Shown here: positions 56,131 to 64,000 of the stretch, in pieces
How the letters are laid out: each line of letters opens with the position of its first letter
Position numbering within the stretch: position 1 is the first letter of the stretch
NCBI RefSeq assembly: GCF_020511155.1
Contig: NZ_CP041216.1
Location: 4,092,001 to 4,156,000 of the forward strand
Length of the DNA stretch: 64,000 nucleotides
From: Shewanella glacialimarina
Lineage (GTDB): Bacteria > Pseudomonadota > Gammaproteobacteria > Enterobacterales > Shewanellaceae
Reading direction: 5' to 3'
The notes under the pieces: generated by a model
What the model was told of the DNA's origin: nothing
The model's input: only the letters and a program-made list of their open reading frames with translations
Databases searched by the model: none
Position numbers and translations under genes: made by a program

Positions 56131-57066
56131 TTAACCCAGAACCGCAATATTTTGCATAACAGTACGCAGCATTTTAGCATCACTTAAACTATGGTATCCG
56201 GACTTTACATGCTCTACCGTTAAATGATGGTGTTGAACATTTTGTAAGAAATCCGTCAGTAAGTGTGTGGGACAAACCCAATCTAGCTCACCCTGAATTA
56301 AATGAGTTTTAGCGGAAATACACCCCTCTATTTGCTCAAACAATTCAGAGGCAGAAAAATAGTGATGCATGGCATGGTGATGTTCAATATGAGCGATTGA
56401 AGCGAGTTCAGGTCCATTACCCATAACACGAATTTGGCTCGGTGAAGCCAGTGTTTGCTCCCATTGGTTCCAAGCCACGATAGCTTTTTGTCTTTGCTGC
56501 GAACAGGCTGAGTGTAAAAGTGCATGGTAACAAGACAAGATTTGGTCAGTATCTTCAATCGTTATGTGTTGATCTTGGCGTTCAATTTCAGGTCTGAATG
56601 CTTGAAAGGCATGGGTAAAAAATTGTGCAGCCCCATTGTAACCGTATAACCAATCACGGGCGGCAGCGTTGGCTAAAAACAAGCCCCAATAAACTTGCTC
56701 ACTTACCCTAGCAGGATATAACCCACTGTATAACCAACCTAGTGTCGCACCATAAGACCCACCCACTATGGCCCATTTTTCGATAGCAAAATACTGTCGT
56801 ACAACCTCAATATCGTCAATTAAAGCAGGTAAAGTATTAGTACTTAAATCACCACCTTGTGAGCGGCCGCATCCTCGTTGATCAATAAAAAATACGTGCA
56901 AGTCTAGGTATTCAAACAAAGTCACATCACTGGCATGACAACCTGCACCAGGGCCACCATGTAAATACAGCACAGGTTTGGCTCCTAGGCGGCCATATTG
57001 CGACACAGAAAGAGTAATATCTTTTGCAACCTCAACCATTGCGTGGCGAATAAATGCTAAGCTCAA
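56131..57066 (-). CDS. Alpha/beta hydrolase, proline iminopeptidase-like
   Basis: A 311-residue alpha/beta hydrolase of the proline iminopeptidase group: oxyanion-hole HGGPGAGC near residue 36, [11 protein letters not shown], nucleophile elbow [17 protein letters not shown], the cap segment [24 protein letters not shown], and catalytic HVKSGYHSL near the C-terminus. It probably removes N-terminal proline from peptides. The first codon is a TTG at 57066 overlapping the yihY stop as TTGA; an ATG nine codons on (57039) lacks a ribosome binding site, so the TTG is preferred with some doubt. Confidence 0.9.
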   Translation of the reverse strand: MSLAFIRHAMVEVAKDITLSVSQYGRLGAKPVLYLHGGPGAGCHASDVTLFEYLDLHVFFIDQRGCGRSQGGDLSTNTLPALIDDIEVVRQYFAIEKWAIVGGSYGATLGWLYSGLYPARVSEQVYWGLFLANAAARDWLYGYNGAAQFFTHAFQAFRPEIERQDQHITIEDTDQILSCYHALLHSACSQQRQKAIVAWNQWEQTLASPSQIRVMGNGPELASIAHIEHHHAMHHYFSASELFEQIEGCISAKTHLIQGELDWVCPTHLLTDFLQNVQHHHLTVEHVKSGYHSLSDAKMLRTVMQNIAVLG

Positions 57067-58100
57067 GAAACAGACTCAACGGCTTTGTCACCGGCTTTTG
57101 TTGATTGAGCTGATTCAGCAGGCAGCGAAGTGCCAACAGGTTTGACAACATCTTCGCCTGCCACTAACCCAACAGTAGAGTTATCTTCTGTAACTGTTTC
57201 ATTCACTTTATCGTCATCGAACTCAGGCATAATTTGATGCATTAGATTAGATACATGTTGGTCTAAATACTCAGGTAATGACGCAGTAATAACCGCACCC
57301 AATAACACTATAATCCAAGAGATATAAACCCAAACAAATAAAATAGGAATAACCGCTAGCGCACCATAAATGGCCTCATAACTCGGAAATTGAGTGACAT
57401 AAAAAGCAAAACCTTTTTTACCTGCCTCAAATAATACCGCTGCCACAATAGCGCCCAAAAGCGCATGCAAGAAATGCACTTTTTTATAGGGCACAACCAT
57501 ATACAGCAGTAAAATAGAGGCAACAGAAAATATCATCGGTAACTGTGCCATAAGCCATGGCAAAAAACCTGAAAGCTCGGTATCGCTTAATAGCTCCAAA
57601 GAGGCAAGATAGGAAGAAGCCACAATACTGGCCCCCATTAGCACCGGGCCTAAGGTCAGCACCATCCAATACATAGAAAAAGACACCACATAAGAGCGCT
57701 TTTCTGTGACCCGCCAAATACTATTCAACGACTTATCAATGGCAGAAATCAGCATAATGGCAACAAAGACTAAGGCTATAATCCCTACAAAGGTCCCTTT
57801 AGAAGCATTACTGACAAACTCATTGATATAGACTTGCACCGTATCCCCAGCCGCGGGTAAGAAATTCTGATAAATAAACCCTTCGATATGCTCTCTAATG
57901 CCCTCAAACACAGGAAAAGCAGACAGCATCGACATAGTCACCGCGACCATAGGCACCAGTGATAATAACGTCACATAGGTTAAATGCCCTGCGCGAATAT
58001 TAATTTGGTCTTCATCAAGTCGATGCTTGAGATGTAATAAGAATTCCCAACTCCCTATAAAAAACTTCTTTAGGGATGCCATAGTGATACGACTGGCCAT
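57063..58100 (-). CDS. yihY: YihY/BrkB-family inner-membrane protein
   Basis: A 345-residue membrane protein with six or so helices. It has the YihY/BrkB pattern [24 protein letters not shown], then [28 protein letters not shown], and [33 protein letters not shown] with [18 protein letters not shown]. The C-terminal 60 residues are a polar tail. Despite an old link to ribonuclease BN, members are membrane proteins of unknown transport role. It heads the operon with the hydrolase, dtd and thioesterase genes. ATG preceded by AAGGA. Confidence 0.93.
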   Translation of the reverse strand: MASRITMASLKKFFIGSWEFLLHLKHRLDEDQINIRAGHLTYVTLLSLVPMVAVTMSMLSAFPVFEGIREHIEGFIYQNFLPAAGDTVQVYINEFVSNASKGTFVGIIALVFVAIMLISAIDKSLNSIWRVTEKRSYVVSFSMYWMVLTLGPVLMGASIVASSYLASLELLSDTELSGFLPWLMAQLPMIFSVASILLLYMVVPYKKVHFLHALLGAIVAAVLFEAGKKGFAFYVTQFPSYEAIYGALAVIPILFVWVYISWIIVLLGAVITASLPEYLDQHVSNLMHQIMPEFDDDKVNETVTEDNSTVGLVAGEDVVKPVGTSLPAESAQSTKAGDKAVESVS

Positions 58101-58204
58101 ATTTATCCTTATTCAACAAACGATAGGTAAGATATTCATTGTAATCACCTTTCAACTTCGTACAATGTTATAACAAATGAGATGCAAACCAAAGGAACGA
58201 ATTT

Positions 58205-58429
58205 ATGTCACAACAAGGATCTGCTGGCAATGTATTAGCCGCTGTCGCAAGTTTATTTTTCCCTGGACTGGGACAATTACTGCAAGGTCGATTTTTAGCC
58301 GCTATCGCTTTCTTTTGCATTGTAGGTACTGGATACTTTTTTGGGGTACTCATTGTACCCGCCATCATAGGTGCAATATTTCATTTATGGGCCATTATTG
58401 ATGCTGCAAAGTTTAAGTCTGCTGCGTAA
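58205..58429 (+). CDS. Small two-helix membrane protein (TM2-like)
   Basis: A 74-residue protein with AAGGAAC before its ATG. The run LAAVASLFFPGLGQLLQGRFLAAIAF is the pattern of TM2-type and related small membrane proteins, with the Pro-Gly-Leu-Gly-Gln turn, followed by a second helix ending HLWAIIDAAKF. An overlapping frame of the same length (58177-58401) reads as random basic sequence and is rejected. It is divergent from yihY and lies 32 bases before the DUF2959 gene, probably in one operon. Function unknown. Confidence 0.82.
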   Translation: MSQQGSAGNVLAAVASLFFPGLGQLLQGRFLAAIAFFCIVGTGYFFGVLIVPAIIGAIFHLWAIIDAAKFKSAA

Positions 58430-58461
58430 CAATCAATAAGTGAAACAATAAGAGAAACCAA

Positions 58462-59130
58462 ATGAAAACCTCAAAAATAATTAACATCGGACTTGCTTTA
58501 ACGTTAGCAGCAAGCACCCTTTCATTAGGTGGTTGTCAAAGTGCTTATTATGGCGCGATGGAAAAAGTCGGCTATCACAAGCGTGATATTATGGTCGACC
58601 GAGTGCAAGATGCAAAAGAGTCACAGGAAGAAGCGCAAGAGCAATTTAGTTCTGCATTAGCTGAAATGCAGGCATTACTGGCATTTGATGGCGGCGATTT
58701 AGAAAAAGCCTATAACAAAGCTAAAGACGAATATGAGTCAGCGCAGGCTGCCGCTGATGATGTGAGTAATCGTATAGATAAAGTAGAAGATGTGGCTGAA
58801 GCATTATTTGAAGAATGGCAATCTGAAATAGATGAAATCAGCAAGGCCAGTTTACGTCGTAACAGCACTAGCAAACTGAAAGAGACTCAGCGTTCATACA
58901 ACTCTTTAGTGAAAAGTATGCGCAGAGCTGAAGCTAAAATGCCGCCCATTTTAACTGCGATGAAAGATAATATGCTGTATTTAAAACACAACCTTAATGC
59001 GCAGGCTATTGGCGCAATTAAAGGCGAATTCACCAGCCTACAGACTGACATTTCAAGCTTGATTAAAGAGATGAACAAGTCGATTGCTGAATCAAATGCG
59101 TTTATTAAATCAATGGAAACAGCTAGTTAA
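58462..59130 (+). CDS. DUF2959 lipoprotein
   Basis: A 222-residue lipoprotein: signal peptide with lipobox LGGC (Cys25), then an almost entirely helical, charged protein with long coiled coils (DRVQDAKESQEEAQEQFSSALAEMQALLAF, DDVSNRIDKVEDVAEALFEEW, NSLVKSMRRAEAKMPPIL and a C-terminal LKHNLNAQAIGAIKGEF). This matches DUF2959, a family of gammaproteobacterial envelope proteins of unknown function. It is downstream of the small membrane protein gene and closed by a strong bidirectional stem-loop. Confidence 0.88.
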   Translation: MKTSKIINIGLALTLAASTLSLGGCQSAYYGAMEKVGYHKRDIMVDRVQDAKESQEEAQEQFSSALAEMQALLAFDGGDLEKAYNKAKDEYESAQAAADDVSNRIDKVEDVAEALFEEWQSEIDEISKASLRRNSTSKLKETQRSYNSLVKSMRRAEAKMPPILTAMKDNMLYLKHNLNAQAIGAIKGEFTSLQTDISSLIKEMNKSIAESNAFIKSMETAS

Positions 59131-59188
59131 ACAACCTCAGCTCTGGATAATATAATTTTATTTAACAGCTACTTATTGTCTGACGCTG

Positions 59189-59232
59189 ACTAAAATGCCG
59201 TATTACTATTAACAGTAACACGGCATTTTAGT
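59189..59232. terminator. Bidirectional terminator between the DUF2959 and Lrp-like genes
   Basis: Nineteen-base arms, ACTAAAATGCCGTATTACT (59189-59207) and AGTAACACGGCATTTTAGT (59214-59232), match except one position, with a six-base loop. It lies between convergent genes and has A/T-rich flanks for both directions. Confidence 0.85.
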
Positions 59233-59241
59233 CATGTATGT

Positions 59242-59700
59242 CTACTGCTCTAACGGCAACATAGTGCGGCTAAACACCGGCTTTAATACCACCGTTGAAT
59301 GAACTTGAGCAACATTATCAATGTTATTGATATTTTGTTTAATCAAACATTCTAAACTCAACAAATCTTTCGCGACAATTTTAAGCATGTAATCATATTC
59401 GCCAGTGATCACGGCACACTCCATCACTTGCTTCAGCTTAGTCATTTCTAATTCAAACTTATCCGCTTTAATACTGGTGCAATCAGCCAGTCGAACATAG
59501 ATAAACGCACTGATATTAAGATCAAGTTTTTGCGGATCTAGCAGAGCTTGATACCCAGTAATTACTTTATCTAGCTCTAGTTTTTTCACTCTACGCAAAC
59601 AAGGAGTATCAGACATATTCATTTTATCAGCTAAATCGGCTATAGAAATACGCCCCTGATGCTGCAAAATATCAAGTAACTTTAAGTCTTTTTTATCCAT
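59242..59700 (-). CDS. Lrp/AsnC-family transcriptional regulator
   Basis: A 152-residue regulator of standard length. N-terminal helix-turn-helix with ILQHQGRISIADLADKMNMSDTPCLRRVKKLE, then the AsnC ligand-binding (RAM) domain with DLNISAFIYVRL, VMECAVITGEYDYMLKIVAKDL and INNIDNVAQVHSTVVLKPVF. Such proteins sense amino acids and often regulate a neighbouring gene; the adjacent upstream genes here are a decayed fragment and the broken cyclase, so no target is evident. The leucine genes lie 2 kb away and belong to a separate unit. Confidence 0.92.
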   Translation of the reverse strand: MDKKDLKLLDILQHQGRISIADLADKMNMSDTPCLRRVKKLELDKVITGYQALLDPQKLDLNISAFIYVRLADCTSIKADKFELEMTKLKQVMECAVITGEYDYMLKIVAKDLLSLECLIKQNINNIDNVAQVHSTVVLKPVFSRTMLPLEQ

Positions 59701-59765
59701 TGTATAGCCTATTATCTTTAGAACTGTTTCTAACAGCCATTAACTTCAACCACAATTATAGGAGC

Positions 59766-59900
59766 CTATCCGGCCGCTTGAGGTTGAGAATAACGCACTT
59801 CACATTTATTTGCCGCATAATCTGCATTGGGCCTAATATGTAATCCAGCCACTTGCCCAGCAGAACTAAAGGTGGTGATGTTAAATTCACCACGACGAGA
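59766..59900 (-). pseudogene. Short coding remnant between the Lrp-like and cyclase genes
   Basis: One minus-strand frame reads SRRGEFNITTFSSAGQVAGLH and IRPNADYAANKCEVRYSQPQAAG before a TAG, with a TGA just upstream and no start codon. The composition looks like a genuine protein end, unlike the overlapping longer frame at 59756-60019. It may be the tail of a lost gene. I do not recognise the family. Confidence 0.35.
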
Positions 59901-59942
59901 TCAACTATGGTAAAACTATTCACTGAGTGAGCTGAATTTTGG

Positions 59943-61547
59943 CTAGCTATCACAATAAACAGCATCTTGCGCAATAGATATTTGATCTTTGCCATTATGC
60001 TTGGCTTTGTACATGGCAATATCTGCTCGGTGAATTAAGCTGTCTGTATCCACATCATCACCATGACACAATGCTACCCCAATACAAGCGCCAACAAACA
60101 GGGTGTGCCCTTCCAGCTCATAAGGTAACTTTATGATATCAAGTACTTTATTGGCAACAAAGTTAGCGGTTTGCGCTTGGTCTTTGTTGGGCAACAATAC
60201 AATAAACTCATCGCCGCCGTAGCGGGCAATAATATCACCGTGAAACAGATCTCGGCTGACCCTCTTAGCCACCTCATTAAGTAATAAGTCACCAATGCCA
60301 TGCCCATAGTTATCATTGATCAACTTAAAACCATCAAGATCGATAAATAATAATGAAAAGTGACGCTTTTCGGATAATAGGTTTTGAATCATATCTCTAA
60401 TAGCCATACGGTTAGGTAACCCTGTGACCATATCATGATTCGCCAAGTGCATTGCTTTTGTCTGGGCTCGTGCCAAATCTGCTGTTCTATCAGCTACGCT
60501 ACGCTCTAACTCATAGCGACTTTTTTTAATTTCTTCAGACATATGGTTAAAACTTTCAAAAAGCTGCACAAACTCTTTGGTTGTTAACCGCGATAAAGAC
60601 AGTTTTTTTAAGGTGTTAGGGGCAGAGGTTAAACCATTGGTAGTATCAATTAATAACGCAATCGGACGCGTAATTAACCCAGAAATCCACCACGAAATGC
60701 CAACACAAACAATAAAGGCACTAATTGCTAGCGTTAAAATAATGCCGGCTTGTTCATCTGCACGGGCTAATAATTCACTTTTTGGCTGAGGGATCATCAC
60801 CCCCCATCCTGTGCTCGGTACCACGGTATAGCCGGCTATCATGTCAGCCTTTACTGCCGGAGAATAAAATGCCATAACGCCTGAGCCACCCATCATCATA
60901 TTTTGTACCACACTTATCGCACTGATGTTTTTACTCTCTTGTTGCCATAACTTATCCGGATGGGCTAATACATTACCTTGTTGATCAACAATAGCGGCAT
61001 GCCCGCCTTGACCAAACTTAACTGCAGACTGCAATTGTTGGATATAGCTAGAGTGCATAGTAGCAAGCCATATCCGTTTATCATCACTTTGGCGGATCAT
61101 ATATAAGGTCGGCTTAGTAACACCTTTTTTATGGATTGGTGTAAAGCGGCTACGATTAATATCAGTCATATTAAATGGGTTTAATGAAGAGGTTAACGAG
61201 GTAGGCTGTGAGTTTTCAGGACCAAAAATAACCGCTTGTAATTTGCCATACTGATCAAATTCACCTAATGAAACAACATCAACATCCTGCATCAACTGAA
61301 TAAATTCTATTGCTAAGGTTTGCGATACTACTGAATCACTCGCGCGAGTAAAAATAGCTAAAGCATCAATGGCATAGCGCTCCAATGCCTGGGAAACATT
61401 CTTGGCTAGTAGTAAATGTTTTTCTTCTACCGTCCGATATTCATCTTCAAATACATTATGATTCGATCATACTGCCATAGAAATAATCGGCACTAGCGAA
61501 ACTAGCACCATCACTAACAATAACGAGCATCTAAAAGATAGTTTCAT
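59943..61547 (-). pseudogene. Membrane-bound diguanylate cyclase gene with an in-frame TGA at codon 27
   Basis: From an ATG at 61547 the frame reads MKLSFRCSLLLVMVLVSLVPIISMAV, a first membrane helix, then TGA (61469-61467), then SNHNVFEDEYRTVEEKHLLLAKNVSQALERYAID and onwards without another stop. The restored protein is about 534 residues: TM1, a dCACHE-like periplasmic domain, TM2 (IILTLAISAFIVCVGISWW), HAMP, coiled coil and a GGDEF domain with intact RYGGDEF. The inhibitory RxxD site is absent (FHGD). Without read-through or a downstream start (a TTG at 61385 is the first in frame) the product would lack TM1. TGA most simply derives from a Trp or Arg codon. A remaining function is possible, so pseudogene is the likeliest call, not proven. 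Confidence 0.75.
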
Positions 61548-61713
61548 TAATAATTTGCTCTCATTTAACCCAGCTCCATGTAAGCGAAAAGTCTATTAGC
61601 CAAACACAAAATTGAAACACCTTATTCACAAACATTCCAAAATGCAACCAGGCTTAATAAGAGCTTAAAGTTGCGCGCTAAAGAAAACTCAATGTTATTA
61701 AATAGCATCCAAT

Positions 61714-61743
61714 AAAAAAACCTTCTATTACTAGAAGGTTTTT
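61714..61743 (-). terminator. Rho-independent terminator of the leu operon
   Basis: AAAAACCTTCTA (61716-61727) pairs with TAGAAGGTTTTT (61732-61743), loop TTAC. On the minus strand a T-run follows (61720-61714). It is 31 bases after the leuD stop. Confidence 0.92.
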
Positions 61744-61774
61744 AAAAAATTAACCTACCTTTTAACGGTAAGTT

Positions 61775-62380
61775 TTATGCATACCAGGCAGGTATATTAG
61801 TTTCATAATCGGTAATGCTTTGCTCAAACGATAGTGTTAACCCTATCGCATCTAAACCATTTAGCAATTTATGACGCGCTGATTCAGTAAGACTAAAACT
61901 AAACACAGCACCTGTTGGTGAGGTCACTTGCAGCGCTTGTAAATCGACGGTAACTTGAGCACCCTCTTTGGCAGCCACTTCATCAATTATTTGTTGTACT
62001 TGTTCAGCCGCTAATTTTACCGGTAATAAACCATTGTTAATTGAGTTGCCGTAAAATATATCAGCAAAGCTAGGCGCAATAATTACCCGTAAACCAAAGT
62101 CCGCTAATGCCCAAGGAGCATGTTCACGGCTTGATCCACAGCCAAAATTTTCTTGGGTGAGTAAAATTGAGGCGCCCTTATAACGCGGATGATTTAACAC
62201 AAAATCAGGGTTGGGCTTATCGCCTGCATCATCTAAATAACGCCAGTCGTGAAATAAATGCACCCCAAAACCATCACGGGTCACTTTAGACAAAAATTGC
62301 TTTGGAATAATTTGATCGGTATCAATATTGGCACTATCAATGGTTACCGCTAAACCGGTATGGGCAGTAAATGCTTGCAT
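61775..62380 (-). CDS. leuD: 3-isopropylmalate dehydratase small subunit
   Basis: A 201-residue LeuD from the ATG at 62380, preceded by AAAGGAGAG; the open frame continues 19 codons upstream into leuC but lacks a site there. Signatures: [13 protein letters not shown], the swivel-domain [13 protein letters not shown] and the nearby [17 protein letters not shown]. With LeuC it isomerises 2-isopropylmalate to 3-isopropylmalate in leucine synthesis. It is last in the leu operon, 19 bases after leuC. Confidence 0.98.
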   Translation of the reverse strand: MQAFTAHTGLAVTIDSANIDTDQIIPKQFLSKVTRDGFGVHLFHDWRYLDDAGDKPNPDFVLNHPRYKGASILLTQENFGCGSSREHAPWALADFGLRVIIAPSFADIFYGNSINNGLLPVKLAAEQVQQIIDEVAAKEGAQVTVDLQALQVTSPTGAVFSFSLTESARHKLLNGLDAIGLTLSFEQSITDYETNIPAWYA

Positions 62381-62399
62381 GTTTCTCTCCTTTATCGGT

Positions 62400-63811
62400 T
62401 TAGTAAGGTTTGCGAATATCAACAAAATGGCCTGCAATCGCTGCTGCGGCAGCCATTGCAGGACTCACTAGATGAGTGCGACTCCCCCGGCCCTGACGGC
62501 CTTCGAAGTTACGATTGCTGGTTGATGCGCAGCGATCGCCGGCTTCTAAACGGTCATCATTCATGGCTAAACACATTGAACAACCCGGTAAACGCCACTC
62601 AAAGCCCGCTTCAATAAATATTTTATCTAAGCCTTCAGCTTCTGCTTGTAATTTCACCTGGCCCGAACCCGGCACTACAATGGCCACAACACCTGCCGCC
62701 ACTTTACGATTTTTAGCATGTGCGGCAGCGGAGCGTAAATCTTCAATACGCGAGTTAGTGCACGAGCCAATAAACACTTTATTGATGGTCACATCGGTCA
62801 TTTTTGTGCCCGATGTCAGGCCGATATACTCTAATGCCTTAATGATACTGTTGCGCTCAGTGCCGTTAGTCTCATCATCTGGATTTGGTACTACACCATC
62901 AATTGCAACCACTTGACCGGGGTTGGTGCCCCAGGTTAACTGCGGCGCAATATCTTTAGCTTCGAGTACAACTTGCTCATCAAACTGGGCATCTATATCG
63001 GTTTTTAATTCAGACCATGCGGCAACCGCCTGCTCCCAATCTTGGCCTTTTGGTGCAAATTCGCGCCCTTTTAAGTAGTCAAAAGTAGTTTGGTCAGGTG
63101 CTACCATGCCAGCTTTAGCACCCATTTCAATGGCCATATTACATAAGGTCATACGACCTTCCATTGATAATGCGGTAATTGCATCACCACAAAATTCGAC
63201 CACATAGCCTGTGCCGCCATCCATACCCAGTTTGCCAATAATGGCTAACACGATATCTTTAGCTGTCACGCCGTCAGTGACACTGCCACGCACTTCTACT
63301 CGCATGGTTTTGGCTTTTAATTGGCGTAATGTTTGGGTAGCTAAAACGTGTTCAACTTCAGAGGTGCCAATACCAAATGCCAGTGCGCCAAACGCACCAT
63401 GTGTAGCGGTATGAGAGTCACCACAGACAATGACACTGCCAGGTAATGTAATGCCTAACTCAGGCCCCATTACATGCACAATACCTTGGTTTGGATGATG
63501 AATATCATATAAGCGTACGCCAAAGTCTTTACAGTTTTGCGCTAAGGTTTCAACTTGAATACGCGCCATTGGGCTTAGTGCATCAAGGCTGGCACTTTTA
63601 GTTGAGGTATTGTGATCCATGGTCGCAAAAGTTTTTTCTGGTGAGCGTAATTTACGCCCCGCAACCTTTAAGCCACTAAACGCTTGCGGCGATGTCACCT
63701 CGTGCACTAGGTGACGATCCACATAAATAATTGGCGCCTCAGCTTCTGGGCTAGCGACTATGTGTGCATCCCATACTTTTTCGTACAATGTTTTTGCGCT
63801 AGTTTGCGTCA

Positions 63812-63812
<1 letters not shown>
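62400..63812 (-). CDS. leuC: 3-isopropylmalate dehydratase large subunit
   Basis: A 470-residue aconitase-family protein. [15 protein letters not shown], the DHNTST and [33 protein letters not shown] blocks, and the three [4Fe-4S] ligands (Cys in [15 protein letters not shown] and the pair in [13 protein letters not shown]) are all visible. It forms the isopropylmalate isomerase with LeuD. Its ATG overlaps the leuB stop codon (TAATG), giving translational coupling. Confidence 0.98.

Positions 63813-64000
<188 letters not shown>

Noticed and set aside
58177..58401. 74-codon plus-strand frame overlapping the small TM2-like gene
   Set aside because: Reads as random Arg/Cys-rich sequence and lacks a ribosome binding site, whereas the overlapping frame at 58205 has one and a clear membrane-protein pattern.
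59756..60019. 87-codon minus-strand frame at the 3' end of the cyclase gene
   Set aside because: Its first half is an alternate frame of the GGDEF gene and its second half is out of frame with the more protein-like remnant at 59766-59900.

Overview
The window is a stretch of a gammaproteobacterial chromosome, most likely Shewanella or a close relative (Alteromonadales). I infer this from overall AT-rich composition, the family content, and gene order: csrD, a complete MSHA pilus locus, then mreBCD-maf-rng-yhdP. I could not run a database search, so the genus is an inference from recognised protein families. No tRNA, rRNA, insertion sequence or CRISPR array is visible.

Layout. 1-8425 (minus strand): envelope and shape block, yhdP (cut by the window edge), rng, maf, mreD, mreC, mreB. 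8605-27224 (minus): a 16-gene mannose-sensitive haemagglutinin (MSHA) type IV pilus locus, mshI-I2-J-K-L-M-N-E-G-F-B-A-C-D-O-P-Q, preceded by csrD/mshH (27591-29504). A terminator after mshA separates the assembly and major-pilin part from the minor-pilin and adhesin part. 29664-33975 (minus): a short malic enzyme, ribosomal protein L31, and two tandem paralogous exported proteins with FimV/LysM-like modules. 34079-43691 (plus): priA, argS, an ftsN-like SPOR gene, hslVU behind an excellent heat-shock (sigma-32 type) promoter, a DUF971 protein, a 635-base gene-poor gap with an orphan Fur-box-like site, and a long-chain acyl-CoA synthetase. 43845-50848 (plus): a CaCA cation exchanger, an exported TPR-like protein, a DesK/DesR-type two-component system flanked by inverted repeats, recG and a DUF3014 protein.

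51062-51990 is a scar. Collapsed, frameshifted and nonsense-riddled pieces of a beta-ketoacyl-synthase gene, an ApeI-like 3-hydroxyacyl-ACP dehydratase and a third unidentified gene are fused together, apparently the remains of a deleted aryl-polyene-like lipid/polyketide cluster. 52084-58100 (minus): a SCO-like copper protein next to a chemoreceptor whose membrane domain is rich in histidine, then azoR, and an operon yihY, alpha/beta hydrolase, dtd, thioesterase. 58205-59130 (plus): two small envelope genes. 59242-64000 (minus): an Lrp/AsnC regulator, a diguanylate cyclase gene broken by an in-frame TGA near its 5' end, and the leuB-leuC-leuD end of the leucine operon (leuB cut by the window edge).

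Together the window is mostly conserved core genome (envelope shape, replication restart, proteolysis, leucine synthesis) with one large surface-appendage locus inserted between csrD and mreB, plus several sensory/signalling genes and two clear cases of gene decay.
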